The notes beneath the pieces were generated by a model that searched no databases, was not told the DNA's origin, and saw nothing but the letters and a program-made list of their open reading frames with translations. Shown one piece after another: positions 8,201-15,576 of a stretch of 64,000 nt of DNA. The position numbers and the translations under genes were made by a program. This DNA comes from Flavobacterium silvisoli (GTDB taxonomy: Bacteria > Bacteroidota > Bacteroidia > Flavobacteriales > Flavobacteriaceae). The stretch is from NCBI RefSeq assembly GCF_004329815.1, contig NZ_SJPE01000002.1, positions 124,001-188,000 on the forward strand. The letters are read 5' to 3'. How positions within the stretch are numbered: the first letter of the stretch is position 1; every line of letters begins with the position of its first letter.

Positions 8201-9716
8201 TCGATTGTTTTTCACCATCGCGCACACACAACAAAATATCATGAGCATTGGCATCTTCTTTATTGATGTAAAACACGTTATTGGTTGCAACCGTTTTTAC
8301 ATTGTGCTTTTTGGCCAAAGAAATTAAAGAGGCATTAACCCTATTTTCATCTTCCTGATTGTGACGCATGAGTTCGATGTAGAAATCTTCACCAAATTCT
8401 TGTTTCCACCAAAGCAATGCTTCCTCAGCTTGGTTTTCACCTATGTTTAGAATCTTACTCGGAATTTCGCCATAGAGATTTCCGGATAAAATGATGATGT
8501 CTTCTTTGTATTGCCGGATGACTTTTCTGTCAATTCTGGGCACATAATAAAACCCTTCGGTGTAAGCAATAGAGGAAAGTTTGGCCAGATTGTGATAGCC
8601 GTTTTTATTTTTGGCCAAAAAAACTACTTGATATCCGTTGTCTTTTCGGGACTTGTCTTTTAAATCATCGCACACATAAAATTCACAGCCTACAATCGGT
8701 TTAACGATGGTTTCTGTTGGTGTTTCTCCGTTTTCAATGGCTTGCTCGTTTTTAGCTTTCGCTGATTTATTATGGTATAAAATATCGCGCACAAAGTGGA
8801 AAGCTCCCATTAAATTCGCGTGGTCGGTCATAGCCACCGCCGGCATTTTGTTTTTGACGGCAGCCGCCACCAAATCTTTAACGCTGATGGTAGATTGAAG
8901 CACCGAAAACTGCGTATGGTTGTGCAAGTGTACAAAATCAACTTCGGCCAAATTGTGATGAACCTGTTGTTCTGCATTCGTTGGAGCGGCAAGCGCTTCT
9001 TTTTCCTGAAATTGTTTTCTGATTTCATCAGAGGCTTGTTTCAGATTGATGTGCTTCAATCCGATGAGCTGAATTTCTTTGGGATTATTTTGTCCAAATT
9101 CTTTGAAATAATCCGACGGGGCATCGAGTTCTTCTTTGGTAAAAATCTCTCTTCGGATTAACTCTAAAAAACAACGGGTTGTGGCTTCTACGTCGGCCGT
9201 TGCATTGTGCGCCTCGGCAAAAGGTTCGTTAAAAAGATATCCGTGCAATTCGGTCAATGTCGGCAATTTGAACTTTCCGCCACGTCCGCCGGGCAATTTC
9301 AACAATTCGGCGGTTACTTCGGTACACGTATCTAAAACAGGCATTGAAACCATTGGAGAATTCACGCCCAAGCGGTAAAATTCACAACCCATAATATTAA
9401 CGTCAAACCCAACGTTTTGTCCTACGATGAATTTGGCTTTTGACAGTGCAGCATTAAATTTTCCTAAAACTTCGGCCAATGACACTCCTTGTGCTTCGGC
9501 TAGTTCGGTAGATATTCCGTGAATCCTTTCAGCGTCATACGGAATGTTGAAGCCTTCGGGTTTGACCAAATAATCCTGATGTTCTATAAGATTCCCCATA
9601 GCATCGTGCAATTGCCAGGCAATTTGAATACATCGCGGCCAATTGTCAGCATCGGATATGGGTGCTCCCCAACGCTTTGGTAATCCGGTAGTTTCGGTAT
9701 CAAAAATTAAGTACAT
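5214..9716 (-). CDS. dnaE: DNA polymerase III alpha subunit with fused N-terminal 3'-5' exonuclease
   Basis: 1500 residues, longer than the roughly 1160 of E. coli DnaE because of an extra N-terminal domain. Residues 1-190 are a DEDDh exonuclease: D6 and E8 in FDTETTG, D105 in VGQNVGFD, and H170/D175 in HNATAD. All acidic ligands are present, so it should be active for proofreading. A PHP domain follows (HLHNH at 263-267), then the polymerase palm with PDIDIDFDD near residue 690 and VGPGRGSAAGS just before it. A clamp-binding-like QVSLFGD and a C-terminal OB fold follow. It is the catalytic core of the replisome. Single-gene transcript, minus strand. A separate dnaQ may still exist elsewhere. 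Confidence 0.96.
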   Translation of the reverse strand: MYLIFDTETTGLPKRWGAPISDADNWPRCIQIAWQLHDAMGNLIEHQDYLVKPEGFNIPYDAERIHGISTELAEAQGVSLAEVLGKFNAALSKAKFIVGQNVGFDVNIMGCEFYRLGVNSPMVSMPVLDTCTEVTAELLKLPGGRGGKFKLPTLTELHGYLFNEPFAEAHNATADVEATTRCFLELIRREIFTKEELDAPSDYFKEFGQNNPKEIQLIGLKHINLKQASDEIRKQFQEKEALAAPTNAEQQVHHNLAEVDFVHLHNHTQFSVLQSTISVKDLVAAAVKNKMPAVAMTDHANLMGAFHFVRDILYHNKSAKAKNEQAIENGETPTETIVKPIVGCEFYVCDDLKDKSRKDNGYQVVFLAKNKNGYHNLAKLSSIAYTEGFYYVPRIDRKVIRQYKEDIIILSGNLYGEIPSKILNIGENQAEEALLWWKQEFGEDFYIELMRHNQEDENRVNASLISLAKKHNVKTVATNNVFYINKEDANAHDILLCVRDGEKQSTPIGRGRGYRYGFSNQEYYFKSGDEMKKLFHDLPEAILTTEEIVNKIEVYDLSREVLLPKFDIPEEFVVPEDEIDGGKRGENKYLAYLTFEGAKKRYGEITPEIQERLDFELKTIENTGYPGYFLIVQDFIAAARSMDVSVGPGRGSAAGSVVAYCLGITNIDPLLYDLLFERFLNPDRVSMPDIDIDFDDEGRSRVMDYVINKYGSKQVAQIITYGTMAAKSSVRDTARVLDLPLFEADKIAKLIPTTLNLAKIFTLDNDKLKAALRAEEFDKVKELIELAKGNDLGGETIQQAKILEGNLRNTGIHACGVIITPDDITNFVPVATAKDSDLFVTQFDNSVVESAGLLKMDFLGLKTLTLIKDTVKLVKYRTGIELDPDSFPIDDVKTYELFQRGETVGIFQYESPGMQKYLKDLKPTVFGDLIAMNALYRPGPLEYIPSFVRRKNGEEEIIYDLEACEEYLKDTYGITVYQEQVMLLSQKLANFSKGDADVLRKAMGKKQKDVLDKMKSKFIEQAVANGHPEDKLEKIWKDWEAFAQYAFNKSHSTCYAWIAYQTAYLKAHYPAEYMAAVLSNNMNDIKQVSFFMEECKRMGLQVLGPDVNESYYKFTVNENYAVRFGMGAIKGVGMGAVQTIVENRKEGSYKSIFDLAKRIDLRAANKKAFENLALAGGFDCFTDTHRAQYFHTDGDNVTFYEKAMRYGAKFQENENSSQVSLFGDASDVQIAEPTVPPCEEWSTMEKLAKEKEVVGIYISGHPLDDFKFEMKYFCNSKLENLKNLSNFVGKTLTFAGIVTNVQYKTAKNGKDWAMFTLEGYDESHEFRIFDEEYLKFRHFLVNNQFVYFKVMVKDGWVNRETGKKSEPRLQFVDVKQLQDVLPQFAKKLSIQMDIHDLHQNFIQRLSDIFNSNKGENTVTFEIVELEKVKKAVPVVPKMVIDETVNFDADNIEDIEIDIPVEEEQIQVATKISLPSRKLKIKISNELLFELEKMNVKFSLN

Positions 9717-9746
9717 GCGAGGAAATTTGAAGAAATTCTAACTTTT

Positions 9747-9754
9747 CAAAAATA
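9747..9754 (-). promoter_or_regulatory. -7 promoter motif (TATTTTTG) for dnaE
   Basis: The minus-strand TATTTTTG matches TAnnTTTG, 31 bases before the ATG at 9716. Confidence 0.45.
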
Positions 9755-9800
9755 CATTTTCAATAGTTAGCAATCAATATTAGTTATCAACAAAAACAAA

Positions 9801-9828
9801 AAAAGCCAACTCAGTTGAGTTGGCTTTT
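9801..9828 (-). terminator. Intrinsic terminator of the RRM protein gene
   Basis: An almost perfect palindrome (AAAAGCCAACTCA paired with TTGAGTTGGCTTTT) is followed by T-rich sequence on the minus strand, between the RRM gene and dnaE. Confidence 0.8.
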
Positions 9829-9850
9829 ACCGTATCTATTCAGATGTAAA

Positions 9851-10171
9851 CTAGTATCTTCCTCTATTACCTCCACCGTTGTAACCTCCGCCTGAACGGT
9901 TGTTATTGAAAGATCTTCTTTCGCCTTCCGGTTTTGGTTCCGACTTGTTAACGACGATAGTTCGCCCGCTAACAGTTGCCCCGTTTAATTCTTGGATAGC
10001 TTTTTCGGCTTCCGTATCGTTTTCCATTTCAACAAAGCCAAATCCTTTACTTCTTCCGGTAAATTTATCGCTAATAATTTTTACGGAATTAACCGCACCA
10101 TAAACCTCGAAAGATTCTCTTAAATCTGCTTCGTCAATACTAAACGGAAGACTCCCAACAAAAATATTCAT
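9851..10171 (-). CDS. RRM-type RNA-binding protein
   Basis: 106 residues. A single RNA recognition motif fills residues 1-80, with RNP2 NIFVGSLPF at 2-10 and RNP1 KGFGFVEM near 43-50. The C-terminal 20 residues are Gly/Arg/Asn-rich (NNNRSGGGYNGGGNRGRY), an RGG-like tail that usually adds non-specific RNA affinity. Such small RRM proteins are common and abundant in Bacteroidota and are thought to bind many mRNAs. It has its own -7 motif and terminator, so it is monocistronic. Confidence 0.93.
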   Translation of the reverse strand: MNIFVGSLPFSIDEADLRESFEVYGAVNSVKIISDKFTGRSKGFGFVEMENDTEAEKAIQELNGATVSGRTIVVNKSEPKPEGERRSFNNNRSGGGYNGGGNRGRY

Positions 10172-10194
10172 ATATTATATTTAAAATTCGAAGA

Positions 10195-10202
10195 CAAAGG
10201 TA
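10195..10202 (-). promoter_or_regulatory. -7 promoter motif (TACCTTTG) for the RRM gene
   Basis: The minus-strand TACCTTTG matches TAnnTTTG, 24 bases before the ATG. Confidence 0.55.
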
Positions 10203-10254
10203 GCTTAAATAAAATCAACACTGTCATTAATTTAGTTTTTATTATCATATTAAC

Positions 10255-10282
10255 AAAAAACCATCCGAAATCGGATGGTTTT
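10255..10282 (-). terminator. Intrinsic terminator of the lipoprotein gene at 10308
   Basis: The stem AACCATCCGA/TCGGATGGTT has a two-base loop and a run of six T on the minus strand. Confidence 0.8.
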
Positions 10283-10307
10283 CTTGTGTACTTTGTCGTT
10301 TCTAATA

Positions 10308-11063
10308 TTACAAATCAGGATAAACCGGGATTTTGTGGAATGTTCCGTATTGAAAATTAATAATCGGCCCTCCGAAAGGGTTTGTATCTATACTGATGGC
10401 ATTGAATTTAAATTCTCCTGTTACAGTCATATTCACATTATCGTAGTCTTTGATTACAATTTCACCGTTGCTGTTCTGAACATTAACCACTCTGATTTTA
10501 CAGTTTAAATTACCCTGAGAAACCGTAACGATATCTCCCGGCAAATACCCGTTACCTCTGGCTGTTATTCTTGGCACCGAAGTAACAACTCCCGAAGCAT
10601 TGGCAACTATGGCAACGGTTAATCCCGAACCGGAACCACCCGTAGTATTGTGTGAAGAATCGCAAAGGTAATCTCCGTTAGTCTGAAGATCACAATCAGA
10701 AAGATACCCGTTTCCGCCAGACACCAATTCAACGGAGTAAACCGGGCCCGGAGCTGCTGCTGTAGCATACTCAAGATCAACATCATTATAAGTAGCCGAA
10801 TAATTAGCTGAATTATTTGTATTTGTGGTACCTAAAATATAAGTCCCTTCATTGGCACTATTGGTATTGAGTGTAACTAATTCGTATTGAGTGTAAGCTT
10901 CAATTCTCAAACTTCCGGTAGGTGACAAATAAGCTCTTGTGTCAGTAGCTCTCCACAACACGTCGTCTTTCAATGCCTGAAGACCCGGATCGTTTGTTTT
11001 CAAATCTTCCTGGCAGGAAACGAAGGCTAAAGCAACAATAAATAGGGACAAAAGTCTTTTCAT
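10308..11063 (-). CDS. Lipoprotein, DUF6252-like, with Gly-rich repeat insert
   Basis: 251 residues. The signal ends at FVSC (cysteine at residue 17), followed by QEDLKTNDPG, so it is a lipoprotein. LQALKDDVLWRATDTRAYL and the final FKFNAISID...GGPIINFQYGTFHKIPVY resemble the conserved ends of the flavobacterial DUF6252 family. The middle (about 110-185) carries two related units, SGGNGYLSDCDL and ARGNGYLPGDIVTVSQG, separated by GSGSGLTVAIVANASGVV. These look like the glycine-rich repeats of phage tail-spike and structural proteins. A surface or periplasmic location is inferred. Function unknown. Confidence 0.72.
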   Translation of the reverse strand: MKRLLSLFIVALAFVSCQEDLKTNDPGLQALKDDVLWRATDTRAYLSPTGSLRIEAYTQYELVTLNTNSANEGTYILGTTNTNNSANYSATYNDVDLEYATAAAPGPVYSVELVSGGNGYLSDCDLQTNGDYLCDSSHNTTGGSGSGLTVAIVANASGVVTSVPRITARGNGYLPGDIVTVSQGNLNCKIRVVNVQNSNGEIVIKDYDNVNMTVTGEFKFNAISIDTNPFGGPIINFQYGTFHKIPVYPDL

Positions 11064-11207
11064 GATTTACATTGTATTACTCCACAAAAATAGTTTTTTA
11101 ATGTAAAAATGCTAATTAAATTTTAAAAAAATATCGTTAAAATTAGACAGCACAAGAACTTAGGATTAAAAATATAAAAATCAGTTAGTTTGTTTCCGAA
11201 AAAAAAC

Positions 11208-11215
11208 TATCTTTG
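11208..11215 (+). promoter_or_regulatory. -7 promoter motif (TATCTTTG) for rpsP-rimM
   Basis: TATCTTTG followed by CGCCC is a strong TAnnTTTG match, 48 bases before the rpsP ATG. A TTTG at 11189-11192 could be the -33 element, although the gap (15) is slightly short. Confidence 0.6.
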
Positions 11216-11263
11216 CGCCCTTAAATAACCGAGGTCGAGTACCTCAAATTAATCAAACAGATT

Positions 11264-11848
11264 ATGTCAGTAAAAATTAGATTACAAAGACACGGAAAAA
11301 AAGGGAAACCTTTTTATTGGATCGTAGCTGCTGATGCTCGTTCAAAAAGAGATGGTAAATTCTTAGAAAAATTAGGAACTTACAATCCAAACACCAACCC
11401 TGCCACTATTGATTTAAACCTTGACCAAGCGGTACAATGGTTACACAATGGTGCTCAACCAACAGATACGGCAAGAGCTATTCTTTCTTACAAAGGTGCC
11501 TTGATGAAACACCACTTAGACGGTGGCGTTCGCAAAGGAGCTTTGACACAAGAACAAGCTGACGCTAAATTAGCGGCTTGGTTAGAAGAAAAAGCAGGTA
11601 AAGTTACCGCTAAAAAAGAAGGTTTATCAAAAGCTCAGGAAGCCGCTAAAGCAAAAGCTTTAAAAGCTGAGAAAGAAGCGAATGACAAACGCGCTGCCGC
11701 TGCTGCTGAAGCTGCAAAAGCAGAAGAAGCTACCGAAGAAGTTGCTGTTGAAGAAACAACAGAAGCCGTTGCTGAAGTTGAAGCTCCTGTAGCTGCCGAA
11801 GAGGCTGCTCCGGCTGCTGAAGAAGCAAGCGAAGAAACAGAAGCTTAA
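11264..11848 (+). CDS. rpsP: Small ribosomal subunit protein bS16 with acidic/Ala-rich tail
   Basis: 194 residues. The first 80 or so are a standard bS16 (SVKIRLQRHGKKGKPFYWIVAADAR, KLGTYNPN). The usual protein is 80-90 residues; here residues about 110-194 form a low-complexity extension, first Lys/Ala-rich and helical (AQEAAKAKALKAEKEAND), then Glu/Ala/Val-rich. Long tails of this kind occur in Bacteroidota S16 and probably lie on the ribosome surface. The gene is followed 16 bases later by rimM, its ribosome-maturation partner, in one transcription unit. Confidence 0.96.
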   Translation: MSVKIRLQRHGKKGKPFYWIVAADARSKRDGKFLEKLGTYNPNTNPATIDLNLDQAVQWLHNGAQPTDTARAILSYKGALMKHHLDGGVRKGALTQEQADAKLAAWLEEKAGKVTAKKEGLSKAQEAAKAKALKAEKEANDKRAAAAAEAAKAEEATEEVAVEETTEAVAEVEAPVAAEEAAPAAEEASEETEA

Positions 11849-11864
11849 TATTTTTTGGGCAATT

Positions 11865-12389
11865 ATGCGTAAAGACGATTGTTTCTATTTAGGTAAAATT
11901 GCCAAAAAATTCAGTTTCAAAGGGGAAGTTCTCATCTACCTAGATACCGACGAACCCGAATTATATGAAAATATGGAATCAGTATTTGTTGAATTCAACA
12001 AAGATCTGATTCCATTTTTTATTGAAAACAGTACTCTGCACAAAAACGATCTCCTCCGCGTCAAGTTTGAAGATGTAGACTCAGAAGAAGAAGCCGACAA
12101 ACTCATTGGCTGCGAGATTTATCTGCCCCTCAGCATGCTGCCCAAACTCGAAGGCAATCAATTCTACTTTCACGAAGTCATAGGCTTTGAAGTAGAAGAC
12201 AAACGTCTGGGTGTTTTCGGGAAAATAGTCTCCATCAATGACACTACAGCTCAACCCTTATTTGAAGTGGTAAACGGTTCTGTAGAAATATTAGTCCCTA
12301 TGATTGACCAATTCTTGGTAAAAATCGACAGAGAAAACAAAAAAGTCATTATGGACTTACCGGAAGGTTTAATTGAAATGTATCTTTGA
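11865..12389 (+). CDS. rimM: 16S rRNA processing protein RimM
   Basis: 174 residues, normal length. An N-terminal RimM beta-barrel (CFYLGKIAKKFSFKGEVLIYLDTD) is followed by a PRC-barrel domain (FYFHEVIGFEVEDKRLGVFGKIVSI). The end NKKVIMDLPEGLIEMY matches the conserved RimM terminus. It binds bS19 and assists 30S head maturation. It directly follows rpsP, the conserved arrangement in many bacteria. Confidence 0.95.
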   Translation: MRKDDCFYLGKIAKKFSFKGEVLIYLDTDEPELYENMESVFVEFNKDLIPFFIENSTLHKNDLLRVKFEDVDSEEEADKLIGCEIYLPLSMLPKLEGNQFYFHEVIGFEVEDKRLGVFGKIVSINDTTAQPLFEVVNGSVEILVPMIDQFLVKIDRENKKVIMDLPEGLIEMYL

Positions 12390-12490
12390 GAGATACGCTT
12401 CGCTTTAAATTATTAGAAACGCCTACGGCTTTAGATCGTTAGAAATTCTAATCTAAGAACGAAGCGATTCTAACAATCTAAAAATCTAAG
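12390..12490. repeat. Short spacer with inverted and simple repeats
   Basis: CGCTTCG (12396-12402) and CGAAGCG (12460-12466) are complementary. Between them TTAGAA/TTCTAA can form a second small stem. The last 25 bases are a degenerate ATCTAAAA repeat leading straight into the TTG start of the next gene. A similar ATCTAAAA repeat precedes uppP at 49571. Confidence 0.45.
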
Positions 12491-13207
12491 TTGTCTAAAT
12501 TCCAATTCAAACAATTCACTATAAATCAAGATCGTTGTGCTATGAAAGTAGGCACCGATGGTGTTTTACTGGGCTCCTGGACACCTGTCAGCAACAATCC
12601 TTACTCGGTTTTAGATATAGGAGCCGGCACCGGACTCATCGCGTTGATGTTAGCACAAAGAAGCCACGCCGAACAAATCGACGCGCTGGAAATTGACGAC
12701 AATGCCTTTGAGCAGTGTGTGGAAAACTTCGAAAATTCACCTTGGAACGACCGCTTGTTCTGTTTTCACGCTTCCCTCGACGATTTTATGGATGATTTGG
12801 AAGACGAAGAATATGATTTGATTGTTTCCAATCCGCCGTTTTACAGCGAGGATTATAAAACTGAAAATGAGCCTCGCGACCTGGCCCGTTTTCAAGATGC
12901 CTTACCTTTTGAAGATTTAACAGAAGCCGCATCTGTTTTGCTCTCGGAAACCGGAATATTCTCAGTGATTATTCCCTTTAAAGAAGAAGCCAAATTTATA
13001 GCACTGGCTAAGGATTGCAATCTATTTCCGTTTAAAATAACGAGGGTAAAAGGAAGCCCTGCCTCGGAAATCAAAAGAAGTCTGTTGGCCTTTTCGTTTG
13101 CACAAAAAGAAACCATAGAAACCGATGAACTCATCATCGAAACCGCTCGCCATCAATACACTGAAGACTACGTGGCACTGACTAAAGATTTTTACTTAAA
13201 GATGTAA
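12491..13207 (+). CDS. trmN6: tRNA1(Val) (adenine(37)-N6)-methyltransferase
   Basis: 238 residues. It starts with TTG at 12491, giving SKFQFKQFTINQDRCAMKVGTDGVLLGSW, the conserved beginning of this family; no ATG is available. The SAM-binding motif is DIGAGTGLIALMLA (about 44-57), and the catalytic adenine-methyltransferase motif NPPF is near residue 117. It methylates N6 of A37 in tRNA-Val. It follows rimM by 100 bases, and functional linkage through tRNA/ribosome quality is plausible. The nearest alternative is another NPPY/F N6-adenine methylase of the same fold. Confidence 0.88.
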   Translation: MSKFQFKQFTINQDRCAMKVGTDGVLLGSWTPVSNNPYSVLDIGAGTGLIALMLAQRSHAEQIDALEIDDNAFEQCVENFENSPWNDRLFCFHASLDDFMDDLEDEEYDLIVSNPPFYSEDYKTENEPRDLARFQDALPFEDLTEAASVLLSETGIFSVIIPFKEEAKFIALAKDCNLFPFKITRVKGSPASEIKRSLLAFSFAQKETIETDELIIETARHQYTEDYVALTKDFYLKM

Positions 13208-13306
13208 ATCTGTCTTTATTTAAAAAAATCACAATTAACAAATCTTTATTAGTAAAGGAACGAGAAAGCTATAATTTAGAAGATTATATTGTAATCGCCA
13301 TTCCTT

Positions 13307-14041
13307 TTGAAACAAACTTTACTTCTTGTCTTTTTGCTTTTTAGTTGTGGTTTCGGCTTTTCGCAGACTGAAAAACCGATTCACGGCAAAGTGCAATCGG
13401 GAACCATTTTCCTGAAAAATGTCGATATCGTAAATCTGAATTCCAAAAAAAATGTAGTGACCGACAGCGAGGGAAATTTCAATATTTTGGTTAAAGCTGG
13501 CGATGAACTTTTCATCATTTCAAAAGAATATACCGATCAAAAAATCAAACTGAGCCAAACTGATTTTGACAACAACAATTTGGTCATCCTGTTAGAAAAA
13601 AAACCTATTGAGCTCGACAACATCAACATTGTCAAAGTTCAAAACATGAAAATAAAACTGTCTCAGGGCGAAATAGACGAACTGAGGATTAACAAACAAT
13701 CGACCGCCCCGAAAGTACTGGGGGTTTACGACGGAACCATCGAAAACGGTGTCGATTTTATAAAACTGGGGAAAAAGCTCATTCATTTACTTAAAAAGAA
13801 AGACCGGGAACCGGCTGACAACAAAGCCCCTGCTCCTTCTATCAAATCGTACCTCGAGGCTAATTTTGACACTGCTTTTTACCTCCGGAAACTCAACCTC
13901 AATCCTGAGGAAATCAACTTGTTCATTTCTTTTTGTGAAGCCGACCCTAAAGCACAAACCATTGCGGAGCATCAGGATATTTTAGAAGCCATGGATTTTT
14001 TGATGGTCAAAAATGACGAATTCAAAAAACTGACGCGCTAA
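13307..14041 (+). CDS. Exported protein with carboxypeptidase-regulatory-like N-terminal domain
   Basis: 244 residues from a TTG at 13307, giving the signal peptide KQTLLLVFLLFSCGFGFSQ. Residues 22-100 form a CarboxypepD_reg-like beta sandwich (IHGKVQSGTIFLKNVDIVNLNSKKNVVTDSEGNFNILVKAGDELFI), the domain found at the front of TonB receptors and in free-standing exported proteins. The rest is helical and charged with no known motif. There is no adjacent receptor, so it acts alone or with distant partners. The family recurs in Flavobacteriaceae without known function. Confidence 0.75.
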   Translation: MKQTLLLVFLLFSCGFGFSQTEKPIHGKVQSGTIFLKNVDIVNLNSKKNVVTDSEGNFNILVKAGDELFIISKEYTDQKIKLSQTDFDNNNLVILLEKKPIELDNINIVKVQNMKIKLSQGEIDELRINKQSTAPKVLGVYDGTIENGVDFIKLGKKLIHLLKKKDREPADNKAPAPSIKSYLEANFDTAFYLRKLNLNPEEINLFISFCEADPKAQTIAEHQDILEAMDFLMVKNDEFKKLTR

Positions 14042-14059
14042 TCTCAGCATCTTGAAACC

Positions 14060-14129
14060 TAGCCCGGATAGCAGTGGAAATCCTTTTTGAAAAAAAGATT
14101 GGAACGTATAGCTGGAAAAAGCTCCTAAC
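14060..14129 (+). repeat. Structured intergenic repeat, copy R5 (long-hairpin subtype)
   Basis: It begins TAGCCCGGATAGCAGTGG. The central hairpin is built on AATCCTTTTT/AAAAAAAGATT, then comes ATAGCTGGAAA (CCGG pairs with CTGG through one G-T pair), and the tail is AGCTCCTAA. The frame (TAGCCC, then AGCNGG, then GCTCCTAA) is that of copies at 4652, 41385 and 48179, but the inner hairpin is longer. It lies between two plus-strand genes. Confidence 0.7.
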
Positions 14130-14185
14130 TCTTCATTTTCTGAACCTCATATAGTGCAACACAACAAAATTATAACAGTTGTTCA

Positions 14186-14216
14186 TTGAGATTCTGATTA
14201 AGATTATGTAGCTTTG
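14186..14216 (+). promoter_or_regulatory. Complete Bacteroidota promoter for the acyl-CoA dehydrogenase
   Basis: The -33 TTG at 14186-14188 and the -7 TAGCTTTG at 14209-14216 are separated by 20 bases, within the known 17-23 spacing. The ATG is 64 bases past the -7 box. Confidence 0.65.
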
Positions 14217-14280
14217 CAAACGATTTTGTAAACAGCTCAAAAGGCTTACAAAGCACTAATTACTAATCACTTTTAAGACA

Positions 14281-15459
14281 ATGAAACCAGATTTATTTCA
14301 AGCTCCTGATTACTATTTGCTAGACGATTTACTAACCGAAGAACACAAATTAGTACGTGATTCAGCTCGTGCGTGGGTAAAACGCGAAGTTTCTCCTATT
14401 ATAGAAGAGTATGCGCAACGTGCCGAATTCCCAAAACAAATTATTAAAGGTTTGGGTGAAATTGGTGGCTTTGGCCCTTATATTCCGGTGGAATACGGCG
14501 GTGCCGGTTTGGACCAAATTTCGTATGGCTTGATTATGCAGGAAATTGAAAGAGGAGACTCGGGTGTGCGTTCAACATCTTCAGTTCAATCTTCATTGGT
14601 GATGTACCCAATTTGGAAATACGGAAACGAAGAACAACGCATGAAATACTTACCAAAACTGGCTACCGGAGAATTCATCGGTTGTTTCGGTTTGACTGAA
14701 CCTGATCACGGTTCTAACCCGGGAGGTATGACGACCAACTTCAAAGATATGGGTGACCACTACTTGTTGAATGGTGCCAAAATGTGGATTTCTAATGCTC
14801 CGTTTGCTGATATTGCGGTGGTTTGGGCTAAAAATGAAGAAGGAAGAATTCACGGTTTAATAGTGGAAAGAGGCATGGAAGGATTCACCACTCCGGAAAC
14901 TCATAATAAATGGTCGCTTCGTGCTTCGGCAACGGGTGAGTTGATTTTTGACAATGTAAAAGTTCCTAAAGAAAACTTGTTACCCAACAAATCAGGATTA
15001 GGAGCACCACTTGGATGTTTAGATTCGGCTCGTTACGGCATTGCCTGGGGTGCTATTGGTGCCGCTATGGACTGTTACGATACGGCTTTGCGTTATGCCA
15101 AAGAGAGAATTCAGTTTGGAAAACCAATTGCCGCCACGCAACTACAACAAAAGAAATTGGCAGAAATGATTACCGAAATCACTAAAGCCCAATTGCTGAC
15201 ATGGCGATTAGGCGTGTTGCGAAATGAAGGCAGAGCTACTTCTGCACAAATCTCGATGGCTAAAAGAAACAATGTAGATATGGCCATCAACATAGCTCGT
15301 GAGGCCCGTCAAATTCTTGGAGGAATGGGAATCACCGGAGAATATTCAATCATGCGCCACAGCATGAACTTAGAGTCGGTAATTACCTACGAAGGAACAC
15401 ACGATATTCACTTGTTGATTACCGGAATGGACATCACAGGAATTTCGGCTTTCAAATAA
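14281..15459 (+). CDS. gcdH: Glutaryl-CoA dehydrogenase (acyl-CoA dehydrogenase family)
   Basis: 392 residues, normal length. The mid-domain FAD segment is CFGLTEPDHGSNPGGMTT and WISNAPFADI. The sequence RSTSSVQSSLVMYPIWKYG and the catalytic glutamate in YEGTHDIH (E371) are characteristic of glutaryl-CoA dehydrogenases rather than short- or medium-chain enzymes. It oxidises and decarboxylates glutaryl-CoA to crotonyl-CoA in lysine and tryptophan breakdown, passing electrons to ETF. Monocistronic, with its own promoter and terminator. A saccharopine dehydrogenase gene at 31422 could feed the same lysine route. Confidence 0.9.
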   Translation: MKPDLFQAPDYYLLDDLLTEEHKLVRDSARAWVKREVSPIIEEYAQRAEFPKQIIKGLGEIGGFGPYIPVEYGGAGLDQISYGLIMQEIERGDSGVRSTSSVQSSLVMYPIWKYGNEEQRMKYLPKLATGEFIGCFGLTEPDHGSNPGGMTTNFKDMGDHYLLNGAKMWISNAPFADIAVVWAKNEEGRIHGLIVERGMEGFTTPETHNKWSLRASATGELIFDNVKVPKENLLPNKSGLGAPLGCLDSARYGIAWGAIGAAMDCYDTALRYAKERIQFGKPIAATQLQQKKLAEMITEITKAQLLTWRLGVLRNEGRATSAQISMAKRNNVDMAINIAREARQILGGMGITGEYSIMRHSMNLESVITYEGTHDIHLLITGMDITGISAFK

Positions 15460-15487
15460 AATTAAACAATAAATAAAATTTATATAA

Positions 15488-15520
15488 AATGCTTCCCGGT
15501 TTTGGGGAGCATTTTTATTT
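15488..15520 (+). terminator. Intrinsic terminator of the acyl-CoA dehydrogenase gene
   Basis: AATGCTTCCC/GGGGAGCATT with a 6-7-base loop, followed by TTTATTTTT. Confidence 0.8.
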
Positions 15521-15576
15521 TTGTGGTGCAGGTGAATTGCTTGGCGTTTATTCTGCATATCAATTCAAAAAAAGCT

